Shown here: positions 10,988 to 23,236 of the stretch, piece by piece
Position numbering within the stretch: position 1 is the stretch's first letter
Layout of the letters: every line of letters begins with the position of its first letter
Source: Rhizobacter sp. Root1221
Lineage (GTDB): Bacteria > Pseudomonadota > Gammaproteobacteria > Burkholderiales > Burkholderiaceae_C
NCBI RefSeq assembly: GCF_001425785.1
Contig: NZ_LMDI01000075.1
Coordinates: 124,001 to 188,000 of the forward strand
Direction: 5' to 3'
DNA length: 64,000 nt
Notes under the pieces: generated by a model
The model's database searches: none
Told to the model about the DNA's origin: nothing
Seen by the model: the letters and a program-made list of their open reading frames with translations, nothing else
Program-made: the position numbers and the translations under genes

Positions 10988-13819
10988 ATGACCGACAAGA
11001 CCACCGACTACCGCGCCACGCTGAACCTGCCCGACACACCGTTCCCGATGCGCGGCGACCTGCCCAAGCGCGAACCGGGCTGGGTGCAGCAGTGGAACGA
11101 GGAAGGCCGGTACAAGCGCCTGCGCGACGCCCGCTGCGGCGCACCGAAGTTCATCCTGCACGACGGCCCTCCGTACGCCAACGGCCAGATCCACATGGGC
11201 CACGCGGTGAACAAGATCCTGAAGGACATGATCACGAAGGCCCGCCAGCTCGACGGGTTCGACGCGCTCTACGTGCCGGGCTGGGACTGCCACGGCCTGC
11301 CCATCGAAAACGCCATCGAGAAAAAGCACGGCCGCAACCTGAGCCGCGACGAGATGCAGGCCAGGAGCCGGGCGTATGCCACCGAGCAGATCTCCCAGCA
11401 GATGGCCGACTTCCAGCGCCTCGGGGTGCTGGCCGAGTGGGACCACCCGTACAAGACGATGGACTTCGCCAACGAGGCCGGTGAGCTGCGCGCGTTCAAG
11501 CGCGTGATCGAACGCGGTTTCGTGTACCGCGGCCTGAAGCCGGTGTACTGGTGTTTCGACTGCGGCTCGTCGCTGGCCGAGTTCGAGATCGAGTACGCCG
11601 ACAAGAAGAGCCAGACGCTCGACGTGGCCTTCAAGGCCCACGAGCCGGCGAAACTCGCCGCCGCGTTCGGGCTGCCATCGCTCGCGAAGGACGCCTTCGC
11701 GGTGATCTGGACCACCACCGCGTGGACCATCCCGGCGAACCAGGCCATCAACCTGAACCCGGAACTCGACTACGCACTCGTCGACACCCCGCGCGGCCTG
11801 CTCCTGCTGGCGGCCTCGCTGGTGGAAGCCTGCATGACCCGCTACGGCATCGAAGGCACGGTGCTCGCCACCACGAAGGGCGGGCAGCTCGATGGCCTCG
11901 AGTTCGAACACCCCCTGTACGACGTGGACGCCGGCTACCGCCGCCTGTCCCCGGTGTACCTGGCCGACTACGCCACGGCCGACGACGGCACGGGCCTTGT
12001 GCACTCGTCGCCCGCCTACGGCGTGGACGACTTCAACTCCTGCGTGGCCCATGGGGTCACGTACGACGACATCCTGAACCCCGTGCAGGGCAACGGCGCC
12101 TACGCGCCCGATTTCCCGCTGTTCGGCGGCCAGCACATCTGGAAGGCCGTGCCGGTCATCCTGCAGGCCCTGTCGGACGCGGGCCGCCTGCTGCACACCA
12201 CCACCATCACCCACAGCTACCCGCATTGCTGGCGCCACAAGACGCCGGTGATCTACCGCGCCGCAGCCCAGTGGTTCATCCGCATGGACGAGGGTGACGG
12301 GGTCTTCACGAAGGACAAGGCCCCGAAGACGCTGCGCCAGACCGCGCTCGAGGCCATCGAACAGACGAGCTTCTACCCCGAGAACGGCCGGGCCCGCCTG
12401 CACGACATGATCGCCAACCGGCCCGATTGGTGCATCAGCCGCCAGCGCAGCTGGGGCGTGCCCATCCCGTTTTTCCTGCACAAGGATTCGGGCGAGCTGC
12501 ACCCGCGCACGATGGAGATCCTCGACCAGGCGGCCGACATCGTCGAGAAGGGAGGCATCGAGGCCTGGAGCCGCGTGACCACCGAGGAGATCCTCGGTGC
12601 CGCCGACGCCCCGAGCTACACGAAAAGCACCGACATCCTCGAGGTGTGGTTCGACTCCGGCAGCACGTTCTTCCACGTGCTGCGCGGCACGCACGCCCCG
12701 CAGTTCCACGAGACCGGCCCCGAGGCCGACCTGTACCTCGAAGGCCATGACCAGCACCGCGGCTGGTTCCACTCGTCGCTGCTGCTCGCCTGCGCGCTCG
12801 AAGGCCGCGCGCCGTACAAGGGCCTGCTGACCCACGGCTTCACGGTGGACGGCAAAGGCATCAAGCAGAGCAAGTCGCTAGGCAACGGCATCGATCCCCA
12901 GGACGTCAGCAAGAACCTCGGGGCGGAAATCATCCGCCTGTGGGTTGCCGCGAGCGACTACTCGGGTGACATCGCCGGCGACAAGAAGATCCTGGACCGC
13001 GTTGTCGACGCCTATCGCCGCATCCGCAACACGCTGCGTTTCCTGCTGGCCAACACCAGCGACTTCGACATCACGAAGGATGCGGTGCCGCTGTCCGAGC
13101 TGCTGGAGATCGACCGTTATGCGCTCAGCCGCGCGTCGCAGTTCCAGGCCGAGATCCTCGCGCACTACCAGGTGTACGAGTTCCACCCGGTGGTGGCCAA
13201 GCTCCAGGTGTACTGCTCGGAAGACCTCGGCGCGTTCTACCTCGACATCCTGAAGGACCGCCTGTACACCAGCGCGCCAGGCTCACACGCCCGCCGCAGT
13301 GCGCAGACCGCGCTGTGGCACATCAGCCAGGCCATGCTCCGCTGGATGGCGCCGTTCCTCAGCTTCACGGCCGAGGAAGCGTGGCAGTTCGTCGGCAACG
13401 GCGAATCCATCTTCACGCAGCGCTACTGCGACCTCGGCGCGCCCGACGAGGCGCTGCTCGCCAAGTGGACCCGCCTGCGCGAGATCCGCGACGTGGTCAA
13501 CAAGGACATCGAGACCGTGCGTTCGGCCGGCCAGGTGGGTGCGTCGCTGCAGGCGAACGTGACCATCGCCGCCACGCCGGATGACCTGGCGCTGCTCGCG
13601 TCGCTGGGCGACGACCTGAAGTTCGTGACCATCACCTCGGCGGCCCTGGCCGTGGCCGGCGAGGCCCTCGCAGTCACGGTGACCCCGTCCACCGCCACGA
13701 AGTGCGAGCGCTGCTGGCACTACCGCGACGACGTGGGCCAGGACACCGCGCACCCCGCGTTGTGCGGCCGCTGCACGTCGAACCTGTTCGGCGCCGGCGA
13801 AGTCCGCTCGGCGGCCTGA
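10988..13819 (+). CDS. ileS: Isoleucyl-tRNA synthetase
   Basis: A 943-residue class I aminoacyl-tRNA synthetase that charges tRNA-Ile. The start is the ATG at 10988 ([20 protein letters not shown]), the usual bacterial N-terminus. The HIGH element is [12 protein letters not shown] (residues 62-73), and the KMSKS element is KQSKS at about residues 626-630. The editing domain lies between them, with [14 protein letters not shown]. The C-terminal zinc finger has two Cys pairs (CERC near residue 906 and CGRC), typical of proteobacterial IleRS. All core motifs are intact. Confidence 0.98.
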   Translation: MTDKTTDYRATLNLPDTPFPMRGDLPKREPGWVQQWNEEGRYKRLRDARCGAPKFILHDGPPYANGQIHMGHAVNKILKDMITKARQLDGFDALYVPGWDCHGLPIENAIEKKHGRNLSRDEMQARSRAYATEQISQQMADFQRLGVLAEWDHPYKTMDFANEAGELRAFKRVIERGFVYRGLKPVYWCFDCGSSLAEFEIEYADKKSQTLDVAFKAHEPAKLAAAFGLPSLAKDAFAVIWTTTAWTIPANQAINLNPELDYALVDTPRGLLLLAASLVEACMTRYGIEGTVLATTKGGQLDGLEFEHPLYDVDAGYRRLSPVYLADYATADDGTGLVHSSPAYGVDDFNSCVAHGVTYDDILNPVQGNGAYAPDFPLFGGQHIWKAVPVILQALSDAGRLLHTTTITHSYPHCWRHKTPVIYRAAAQWFIRMDEGDGVFTKDKAPKTLRQTALEAIEQTSFYPENGRARLHDMIANRPDWCISRQRSWGVPIPFFLHKDSGELHPRTMEILDQAADIVEKGGIEAWSRVTTEEILGAADAPSYTKSTDILEVWFDSGSTFFHVLRGTHAPQFHETGPEADLYLEGHDQHRGWFHSSLLLACALEGRAPYKGLLTHGFTVDGKGIKQSKSLGNGIDPQDVSKNLGAEIIRLWVAASDYSGDIAGDKKILDRVVDAYRRIRNTLRFLLANTSDFDITKDAVPLSELLEIDRYALSRASQFQAEILAHYQVYEFHPVVAKLQVYCSEDLGAFYLDILKDRLYTSAPGSHARRSAQTALWHISQAMLRWMAPFLSFTAEEAWQFVGNGESIFTQRYCDLGAPDEALLAKWTRLREIRDVVNKDIETVRSAGQVGASLQANVTIAATPDDLALLASLGDDLKFVTITSAALAVAGEALAVTVTPSTATKCERCWHYRDDVGQDTAHPALCGRCTSNLFGAGEVRSAA

Positions 13820-13847
13820 TCGTCTTCCACCTTCCGACCCCAACCGC

Positions 13848-14354
13848 ATGGCCGCCACCCGCCCCGCTTCGTCCTCGCCTTCGTCCAGCCTGCTGCCCTG
13901 GCTGGGCATCTCCCTGATCGTGATCGTGCTGGACCAGCTCACCAAGACGCTGGTCCTCCAATACTTCCAGTACGGCGACAGCCGCACCATCACTTCGTTC
14001 TTCAACCTCGTGCGGGCACATAACACCGGCGCGGCGTTTTCGTTCCTGGCGGGTGCATCGGGCTGGCAGCGCTGGTTCTTCGTGGGCCTGGGCGCGGTCG
14101 CCGCGGTCTTCATCGTCTGGATGCTGAGCCGCCACGGCGGACAGAAAGTGTTCGCCTGGGCCCTCGCGCTGATCCTCGGCGGTGCGCTCGGCAACGTCAT
14201 CGACCGGCTGCTGCACGGCTACGTGGTCGACTTCGTCCAGGTGCACTACGCCGGGTGGGCGTTCCCGTCGTTCAACGTCGCCGACAGCGCCATCACGCTG
14301 GGCGCCATCCTGCTGATCGTCGACGAACTGCTGCGGGTGCGCCGGGCGAAATGA
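13848..14354 (+). CDS. lspA: Lipoprotein signal peptidase LspA
   Basis: A 168-residue inner-membrane aspartyl protease that removes signal peptides from prolipoproteins after diacylglyceryl transfer. Four membrane helices are predictable from the hydrophobic blocks. The catalytic aspartates are in [15 protein letters not shown] (D119) and [12 protein letters not shown] (D146). The N-terminal stretch of Ser, Pro and Ala is slightly longer than usual. It lies 28 bp downstream of ileS, the conserved pairing. Confidence 0.96.
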   Translation: MAATRPASSSPSSSLLPWLGISLIVIVLDQLTKTLVLQYFQYGDSRTITSFFNLVRAHNTGAAFSFLAGASGWQRWFFVGLGAVAAVFIVWMLSRHGGQKVFAWALALILGGALGNVIDRLLHGYVVDFVQVHYAGWAFPSFNVADSAITLGAILLIVDELLRVRRAK

Positions 14355-14472
14355 CCGGGGGGCACGCCGGCCGCGCCACACACAAAACTGTGGTGAACGT
14401 GCACCGCGCGTAACGCGATGTAGCGGGTTGGGGCATGATCGGGGTAGCACCGTTTCTCCCCTTCCCACCACG

Positions 14473-16014
14473 ATGGTCGATTTCAGTTGCTTGCCGTTCT
14501 ACGAGTGGCTCGACGTGCCCATCTGGGTGTTCGACGCCGAGCGCCTGCAAGCGACCTGGGCCAACCGCGCCGGGCTCACGTTCTGGCAGGCCGACTCGGT
14601 GGCCGAACTGCAGGCCCGCGATTTCTCCGACGTCAGCGAAGGGGTCCGCACCCGGCTCGACTTGAGCACCCAGGCCCACGCCCGCGGTGAAGTCACGCGG
14701 GACTCATGGACGCTGTACCCGAACGGCACGCCGTTCACGTCGGTGTTGGTGTCACGCGGCATCCTCCTGCCCGACGGCCGGCAAGGCATCCTGTTCGCGT
14801 CCGAACCCGTCAGCGCCCAGCTCGATGGCGACGCACTCCGCGGCGCCGAGGCCATCGCCCATACCACGGTGCGCGTGGCGTTGCATTCGCTGCCCGACGG
14901 CCTGGCCCTGATGCGCAACCCGGCCGCGGTGCAGGCCTTCGGCCCCATCCCCCCCGGCGACGCGCCGCGGCCGTCCGACTTCGACGGCTTGTTCCCGGAC
15001 CCGGCCGTGGCCGCACGCATCATGGCCCAGGTGCGCAAGGGCCAGACCTTCAGCGCAGAACTCGAACTGGCGACGCTCGGGGGCCTGCGATGGCACGGGG
15101 TCGACGTGCGGCCGGTGGTGGATCCGGTGACGGGACGCCGCGCCATGCAGGTCAATGCCCGCGACATCGCCGACCTGAAGGCCACGCAGAAGGCGCTCGA
15201 AGGCGCGCGGGTGGCGGCCGACAACGCCAACATGGCCAAGAGCGCGTTCCTGGCCAACATGAGCCACGAGATCCGCACACCGATGAACGGGGTGCTGGGC
15301 CTCACCGAACTCGTGCTGCACACGGAGCTCAACGCCAAGCAGCGCCAGTACATCACGCTGGCCAACCAGTCCGCCAAAGGGCTGATGGTCATCATCGACG
15401 ACCTGCTCGACGTCGCCAAGATCGAGGCCGGCCAGATGGTCATCGAACACCGGCCCTTCGCGGTCCGCAAGTGCCTCGAGGAGGCGCTGGCGCCGCTGCT
15501 GCTCACCGCGCAGCAAAAGGGCTTGCGGCTGGCCTGGCAGGTGGCCGACAGCATCCCGGCCACGCTCGTGGGTGACGCGGTGCGGTTGCGCCAGGTGCTC
15601 ATCAACCTGGCCGGCAACGCCGTCAAGTTCACCAACCAGGGTTCGGTGCAGGTCACGGTGGAACCCGTGCTCGACGCCCCGCCGGGCGGCGTGCCGTTGC
15701 GGTTCACCGTGCGCGACACCGGCATCGGCATGTCCCCCGAGCACCTGGATCGGGTGTTCGAGCCGTTCGTGCAGGCCGACAGCAGCATCACCCGGCGCTA
15801 CGGCGGCACCGGCCTCGGGCTGGCCATCGTGGCCCGGCTCGTCAAGCTGATGGGCGGCGAGATCGCCGTCGCCAGCACCGAGGGTGTCGGCAGCTGCCTG
15901 AGTTTCACCGCCCTCCTCGCGCTGCCCGGTGGCGGCGGAACTGATCCGGAACCCCCTTCCTCCATGTCCTCGAGCGCTCCGCTGCCGTTGCACGGCCTGA
16001 CCTTCTTCCGATGA
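14473..16014 (+). CDS. PAS-domain sensor histidine kinase, no receiver
   Basis: A 513-residue sensor kinase. The first 240 residues look like two PAS-type folds (FYEWLDVPIWVFDAERLQAT opens the first; the second ends with AMQVNARDIADLKATQKALE), so it probably senses a small ligand or redox state in the cytoplasm. There is no obvious membrane segment. The phosphoacceptor H265 is in [12 protein letters not shown]. The ATPase core has LINLAGNAVKFTNQG, DTGIGMSPEH and GGTGLGLAIV. No receiver domain is attached. I chose the ATG at 14473; a TTG at 14428 in frame lacks a ribosome site. The stop overlaps the next ATG (ATGA). Confidence 0.85.
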   Translation: MVDFSCLPFYEWLDVPIWVFDAERLQATWANRAGLTFWQADSVAELQARDFSDVSEGVRTRLDLSTQAHARGEVTRDSWTLYPNGTPFTSVLVSRGILLPDGRQGILFASEPVSAQLDGDALRGAEAIAHTTVRVALHSLPDGLALMRNPAAVQAFGPIPPGDAPRPSDFDGLFPDPAVAARIMAQVRKGQTFSAELELATLGGLRWHGVDVRPVVDPVTGRRAMQVNARDIADLKATQKALEGARVAADNANMAKSAFLANMSHEIRTPMNGVLGLTELVLHTELNAKQRQYITLANQSAKGLMVIIDDLLDVAKIEAGQMVIEHRPFAVRKCLEEALAPLLLTAQQKGLRLAWQVADSIPATLVGDAVRLRQVLINLAGNAVKFTNQGSVQVTVEPVLDAPPGGVPLRFTVRDTGIGMSPEHLDRVFEPFVQADSSITRRYGGTGLGLAIVARLVKLMGGEIAVASTEGVGSCLSFTALLALPGGGGTDPEPPSSMSSSAPLPLHGLTFFR

Positions 16015-16934
16015 CCCACCGCCTGACCGTTCGTGTCGCGCTGGTGCTCACCCTGCCGCCCCTGCTCTGGGCCGGCAACGCCGTGGTGGGCCGCGCACTC
16101 GTGGGGAGCGTGCCGCCCCTGACCCTCAACGCGATGCGCTGGGCGCTCGCCTTCCTCCTGCTGCTGCCGCTCGGCTGGCGGGCACTGACCCGCCCCGGCG
16201 AGATCCTGGCGCGCTGGAAGTACCTGCTGGTGCTGGGCGGGCTCGGTGTGGGCAGCTACAACGCGCTGCAGTACATGGCCGTGCGCACGTCCACACCCAT
16301 CAACGTCACGCTGATCACGGCGAGCATGCCGCTCTGGATGCTCGGCGTGGGGTTCCTCTTTTTCGGCGAACAGGCCCGGCGCCGGCAGCTCGCGGGGGCG
16401 GCGCTGTCGCTCGTGGGGGTCGCGTTCGTGCTGTCGCACGGCCACCCGGCCACCCTGCTCGAACTGCGCCTGGTGCCCGGCGACCTGCTGATGCTGCTGG
16501 CCGCCGCGCTCTGGGCCGGTTACAGCTGGATGCTGGCCCGGCCGCCGGCCGCCATGCTCGGCGAGGCGCGTCCGGCGTGGAACTGGGCGGAGTTCCTGCT
16601 GGTCCAGGTCGTGTTCGGCGGGTTGTGGGCGGCCGCATTCGCCGGCATCGAGCACGCCTTCTTCGACCCCGCCCCCATCGACTGGACGTCCAAGCTGCTG
16701 TTCGGCTGGGCCTACGTGGCCCTGGGCGCCTCGATCGTGGCCTACTGGCTGTGGGGGGTCGGGGTGGCGGCCGTCGGGCCATCGGTGGGTGCCTTTTTCA
16801 TCAACCTGACCCCGCTGTTTGCCGCTCTGCTGTCCGCCGCCCTGCTGTCGGAACCGCCGCGCTGGTACCACGGCGTGGCTTTTGCGCTGATCGCCGCGGG
16901 CATCGTCGTCACCTCCCGCGCCCGCAGGAACTGA
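16011..16934 (+). CDS. EamA/DMT-family inner-membrane permease
   Basis: A 307-residue protein with ten hydrophobic helices arranged as two EamA repeats. The first repeat runs from [17 protein letters not shown] to about residue 145. The second has [19 protein letters not shown] and ends with the signature-like [20 protein letters not shown]. Family members export amino acids, nucleosides or drugs, but the cargo cannot be read from sequence. It overlaps the histidine kinase by four bases and precedes the hybrid kinase by 13 bp. Confidence 0.88.
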   Translation: MTHRLTVRVALVLTLPPLLWAGNAVVGRALVGSVPPLTLNAMRWALAFLLLLPLGWRALTRPGEILARWKYLLVLGGLGVGSYNALQYMAVRTSTPINVTLITASMPLWMLGVGFLFFGEQARRRQLAGAALSLVGVAFVLSHGHPATLLELRLVPGDLLMLLAAALWAGYSWMLARPPAAMLGEARPAWNWAEFLLVQVVFGGLWAAAFAGIEHAFFDPAPIDWTSKLLFGWAYVALGASIVAYWLWGVGVAAVGPSVGAFFINLTPLFAALLSAALLSEPPRWYHGVAFALIAAGIVVTSRARRN

Positions 16935-16947
16935 CCCACAATTCACC

Positions 16948-19278
<2,331 letters not shown>

Positions 19279-19317
19279 CGAACAGGTCCCTCAGGCAAGC
19301 GCAGCGAAGCCGCCCAT

Positions 19318-19395
19318 CAAGCCACCCGCGAGGACCGGCTCCGCCGGCCGACCCGGGGTCGCCCCCCGGGGGCAGGAGCGAAGCGACTGGGGGGC
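19318..19395. repeat. 78-bp interspersed repeat, copy 1
   Basis: It matches 39498-39575 at 75 of 78 positions. It contains three GC-rich mini-hairpins (for example CCGGC-TCC-GCCGG) and ends two bases before the stop codon of the minus-strand SDR gene. It lies between converging genes and could act as a terminator in both directions. Confidence 0.85.
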
Positions 19396-19397
19396 CT

Positions 19398-20180
19398 TCA
19401 AAATGTGCCGGGGTAGGTACCGCCGTCGAGCAAGATGTTCTGCCCGGTCAAGTAACCCGCATGCTGGCTGCACAGGAACGCACACACCGCGCCGAATTCC
19501 TCCGGGGTGCCGAAACGCTGGGCAGGGATGGTGCGGCGGCGCGCATCGGCCGCGGCTTCCTCGTCCTGTCCCGTCGCCTTGGCGCCCGCACGCAGCGTGA
19601 CACGCAGGCGGTCGGTGTCGAACGCCCCCGGCAGCAGGCCGTTGATGGTGACATTGCGCGCGGCCAGCGGGCTGCGCGCGAGGCCGGCGACGAAGCCGGT
19701 CAGGCCGCTGCGGGCGCCGTTCGACAGGCCCAGCACACCGATGGGTGCCTTCACCGCGCCCGACGTGATGTTGACCACGCGGCCATAACCGCGGCTGGCC
19801 ATGCCGTCCACGGTGGCACGGATCAGTTCGATGGGGGTCAGCATGTTGGCGTCGAGCGCCTTGATCCAGGTGTCGCGGTCCCATTGGCGGAAGTCACCGG
19901 GCGGCGGGCCACCCGCGTTGTTCACGAGGATGTCCACGTGCGGACAGGCCGCCAGCGCCGCGGCCCGGCCGTCCGGCGTGGTGATGTCACCCGCCACGAC
20001 ACGCACTTCACCGCCGCCCAGCGCGCGCAGTTCGGCCGCCGTGGCCTCCAGCGCTTCCACGCCACGCGCGGTGATGACGACGTTGGCGCCCTCTTTCACC
20101 AGCGCCTCGGCGCAGCCCCTGCCCAACCCCTTGCTCGCGGCGCACACCAGTGCCCACTTGCCTGTCAGTCCCAAGTCCAT
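19398..20180 (-). CDS. Atypical short-chain dehydrogenase/reductase family protein
   Basis: A 260-residue Rossmann-fold protein. The N-terminus has VCAASKGLGRGCAEAL in the place of the TGxxxGxG cofactor loop, and NNAGGPPPGDF follows at about residues 87-97. Ser140 is present in NITSG. The canonical YxxxK pair is missing: the aligned segment reads GLSNGARSGL at residues 151-160. This matches an SDR subgroup known to lack the perfect catalytic tetrad, so it may not be a standard oxidoreductase. The substrate is unknown. It is followed on the minus strand by a 78-bp repeat. Confidence 0.85.
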   Translation of the reverse strand: MDLGLTGKWALVCAASKGLGRGCAEALVKEGANVVITARGVEALEATAAELRALGGGEVRVVAGDITTPDGRAAALAACPHVDILVNNAGGPPPGDFRQWDRDTWIKALDANMLTPIELIRATVDGMASRGYGRVVNITSGAVKAPIGVLGLSNGARSGLTGFVAGLARSPLAARNVTINGLLPGAFDTDRLRVTLRAGAKATGQDEEAAADARRRTIPAQRFGTPEEFGAVCAFLCSQHAGYLTGQNILLDGGTYPGTF

Positions 20181-20214
20181 GTTGTTTCTCCGATGCGTTG
20201 GTTGGTTTGCGTGT

Positions 20215-21144
20215 TCAAGCCGTGCGTGCGCGGGCCAGCATCCAGATGCCCCCCATCACGAGCGCGGTGCCGGCAGCCACCCACAGGGTGAACGGTTCGC
20301 CGAGGATCAGGATGCCCATCAGGATGGTGGACAGCGGACCGATCATGCCCACCTGGGCGGCAGCACCCGCCCCGATGCGCTCGATGGCCATCATCACCAT
20401 CAGCACGGGGGCAAAGGTGCACAGCGTGGCGTTCAGCACGGACAGGCCGATGACTTCCGGCGCCACCACGGCCGCCGACAGCGGCCGCAGCACCGCGAAC
20501 TGCACCAGGCACAGCACGCAGGCGACCGTGGTGGCCAAGCCGGCCAGGCGCATGGCGCCGAGGCGGCGCACCTCCTCGCCGCTGAAGGCAAGGTAGAGCG
20601 CATAGCTGACGGCACTGCCGAACACGAGCAGGGCACCGAGTGCGGCATCGGCGCCCATCAGCGTCACCTCGTGACCGAACACCAGCAGCACGCCGGCATA
20701 ACTGACGGCGAGCGACAGCACCTGGTTGCGGCTCACCCGCTTCTTGAACAGCACCACACCCAGCGCCAGCACGATGGTGGGATTGAGGTACAGGATCAGC
20801 CGCTCGAGGCTGGCGGTGACGTAGGCCAGGCCGGCGAAGTCGAGGAAGCTCGCGAGGTAGTAGCCGGTGATGCCGAGGAACACGACGATGCGCCAGTCGC
20901 GCCCGGTGAGCGCGGGCTTGCCTCGCCCCGCCCACCACGCGAGGAACAGGAACAGCGGCAGCGCGAACAGCATGCGGTACATGATCAGCGTGACGGCATC
21001 CACCCCGTGGCGGTAGGCGAGCTTCACGATGATGGCTTTGCCGGAGAACGCGATGGCCCCCAGCGCGGCAAGCAGCAGGCCGGGCCAGACGGCGCGCGAA
21101 GATGCAGTGGCGAGCCCGTCGGCGGCGGCAGTAGAGGAACCCAT
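20215..21144 (-). CDS. EamA/DMT-family inner-membrane permease
   Basis: A 309-residue protein with about ten hydrophobic helices in two EamA repeats, after a short polar N-terminus (MGSSTAAADG). The end of the first repeat reads SLERLILYLNPTIVLALGVV and of the second AAAQVGMIGPLSTILMGILI, as expected for the family. The cargo is unknown. It is not a close copy of the plus-strand permease at 16011. The SDR gene begins 34 bp after its stop, so the two may share a transcript. Confidence 0.88.
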   Translation of the reverse strand: MGSSTAAADGLATASSRAVWPGLLLAALGAIAFSGKAIIVKLAYRHGVDAVTLIMYRMLFALPLFLFLAWWAGRGKPALTGRDWRIVVFLGITGYYLASFLDFAGLAYVTASLERLILYLNPTIVLALGVVLFKKRVSRNQVLSLAVSYAGVLLVFGHEVTLMGADAALGALLVFGSAVSYALYLAFSGEEVRRLGAMRLAGLATTVACVLCLVQFAVLRPLSAAVVAPEVIGLSVLNATLCTFAPVLMVMMAIERIGAGAAAQVGMIGPLSTILMGILILGEPFTLWVAAGTALVMGGIWMLARARTA

Positions 21145-21206
21145 CGCGGGATTCTAAGGAGCGACGGCCCCCCGTGCTTGCCGTGGGACAACGGACTCGG
21201 CGAGGG

Positions 21207-23105
21207 TCAGTCGCGGTTCTCGGCCCGGAACTGGATGCACTGCGGGTGCCGGGAGAAGCGCTGCAGGCCGCATTGGGTTTCCATGCAGCGGTAGAGCGCG
21301 AAGTTGGACCGCGTGCCGCACGCGGCCTTCGGGTTGTTGGCCGGCGGCGCGTCCGGGTCGCCCGCGGGGGCGGCGGCGGCCACCTCCTTCCTCGGTGCCC
21401 GCTTCGGTTCCGCCTTCGGCTTGGGCGGGGGTTCCACCACGGCCACTGGCGCTGGCGGGGGTAACGGCGCAGCTTCGGCGACCGGCGCGGGGGCCGGTGG
21501 TTCGACGGCCACCGGCGCCGGGGTCGGGCCCGCGGCAGGCGGGTCGTTGGCGAGCACCGCTTCCACCGGTGCAGGCGCGGGTGCAGGCGCGGGTGCAGGT
21601 ACAGGTGCAGGCGTGGGGGCCGGTGCGGCCGTGGCCGTCCGGGGCGCCGGGGTTGCCGCGGGTTCCGTGGCGGGCACACCGAGCCAGGCGGCCACCTGGC
21701 CGGGGTTCTCCATGGCGTACCAACCGGCCATGCCGGCACATGCCAACAGGCCGAACAGCGCGGCGGCGAACCGGCCGGGGGGCTTGCGCGGCGCCGCCTT
21801 GCGCTTGGCCGGGCCCGGCATCACGAATTTCTGCGGGCCGAGGCTGGGCTCCCGGGGCACGTTGCGGCCGGGCTGCGGCTTGAACCCCGGCGGCTCGGCC
21901 GACAACGTGGGCTCGCGTTCGTTCGCCCAGGGCAACGACGACACGGCCATCGCGATGGCCGCCGCGGCCGCGGCATCGACCTCGGTTTCGGGGCTGTTGT
22001 TGGGGGTGACCTCGGGTTCCGCCGCCGGCTCTGGCGGCTCCGGGGGTGCGATGTCGGCCGCCGGCCGGGGGGGCGGAGGCAGCATCGACGTGAGCACCGG
22101 TGGTTCGGGCCGCGGTGCTGCCGGTGCCGGGACGGGCACTGGTGCCGCCACCGCCGGCGCCTCGAGGCCCAGCAGGCGCCGGAAGGCACCCAGGTCCTGC
22201 GGGCGGTTCTCGGGCCGCACCGCCAACGCGCGGTCGATGGCCGCGATGAGCGCAGCCGAGGGCAGCGGTGCGGTCGAGCGGCCGGGCCCCCGGCGCGCCA
22301 GTCCTTCGGACAGCGGTGCGTGGATGTCGTTCGGGCCCAGCACGGCCGCCGACAGCGGAGGCCGCCCAAGGAGTGCGTGGTGCATCACGGCACCGAGGCT
22401 GTAGATGTCGGTCCACGCGCCCACCGGAAACGCACTGCCGTGGGCGAACAGCTCGATGGGGGCGAACTGCCGGTCCACGCTGTCGGACACCGTGCGCTGC
22501 GCGGCCGGCGCGGCGCACGACAGGTCGAACAGCACCGGGCGGCCGTCGGGCTGCACCCAGATGCTGTCAGGTGACAGGCCCAGGTGGAAGACCCCCCCGG
22601 CGTGCATCGGGGCCAGCGCGTCGCACAGGGCGCCCACCAGCGCGCGCAGCTTGGTTTCGTCAGCCCAGCCGGCGTGCCGCTGCGCCGACGCGAGGGACTC
22701 CCCCTCGTAGAGCGGCATCATCAGGTAGGCGGTGCCACGCTCCTCCCACACGCGCAGCGCGCGGCCGATGGACGGGTGATCGAAGCGGGTGAGCCAGCGT
22801 GCACCGCGCAGGAACCGGGCGAGCGCCGCCTCGCGGGCCGACGGGTTGCTGCCATTGACGAGCAGCACCTCGCCGGCATCGCCGCGCGCGGCCAAGCCCT
22901 GGGGGAAATGTTCGCGCACGAGCACGTGCCGCTGCAGCAGGGCGTCATCCACCACATACAGGATGCCGCCATCGTCCTGTGCGATGGGCTCGAGGATCTG
23001 GCAGCCGCCCACGCGTACGCCGGGGTGCAGCAGGTCACGGTCGAGTTCGGAGATCGTCGGCATGGTGCTGGGGCCGAAATCGCGGGTGGCGTCCATCGTG
23101 GGCAT
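21207..23105 (-). CDS. Membrane-anchored degenerate Ser/Thr kinase (predicted pseudokinase)
   Basis: A 632-residue protein. Residues 30-275 follow the Ser/Thr kinase fold and resemble the kinase encoded at 49578-50540 (REHFPQGLAARGDAG matches its KEYLPSSLAERAPG). Key residues are changed: the ATP-anchoring Lys is R64 in VLVREHFP, the HRD motif is HLG (G176 replaces the catalytic Asp), the following Lys is S178, and DFG is DLS (194-196). No glycine-rich loop is visible. A Pro/Ala-rich linker leads to one membrane helix at about residues 443-461, then a PAPAPA tract and a C-terminal domain with four cysteines. It probably acts as a scaffold or sensor. Starts at 23096 or 23063 are also possible. 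Confidence 0.8.
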   Translation of the reverse strand: MPTMDATRDFGPSTMPTISELDRDLLHPGVRVGGCQILEPIAQDDGGILYVVDDALLQRHVLVREHFPQGLAARGDAGEVLLVNGSNPSAREAALARFLRGARWLTRFDHPSIGRALRVWEERGTAYLMMPLYEGESLASAQRHAGWADETKLRALVGALCDALAPMHAGGVFHLGLSPDSIWVQPDGRPVLFDLSCAAPAAQRTVSDSVDRQFAPIELFAHGSAFPVGAWTDIYSLGAVMHHALLGRPPLSAAVLGPNDIHAPLSEGLARRGPGRSTAPLPSAALIAAIDRALAVRPENRPQDLGAFRRLLGLEAPAVAAPVPVPAPAAPRPEPPVLTSMLPPPPRPAADIAPPEPPEPAAEPEVTPNNSPETEVDAAAAAAIAMAVSSLPWANEREPTLSAEPPGFKPQPGRNVPREPSLGPQKFVMPGPAKRKAAPRKPPGRFAAALFGLLACAGMAGWYAMENPGQVAAWLGVPATEPAATPAPRTATAAPAPTPAPVPAPAPAPAPAPVEAVLANDPPAAGPTPAPVAVEPPAPAPVAEAAPLPPPAPVAVVEPPPKPKAEPKRAPRKEVAAAAPAGDPDAPPANNPKAACGTRSNFALYRCMETQCGLQRFSRHPQCIQFRAENRD

Positions 23106-23236
23106 GGGTCAGGCAGGAAGTGGCAGGAGCCACCCGGCCCGACGGACGAAACCGCAAGACCAGGCGCCGGGCCATTCGAGCAATCTGCGTGCCCAGTCTA
23201 CGCCCGGACCACGTTCACCGGGCGGTCACTGCACCG

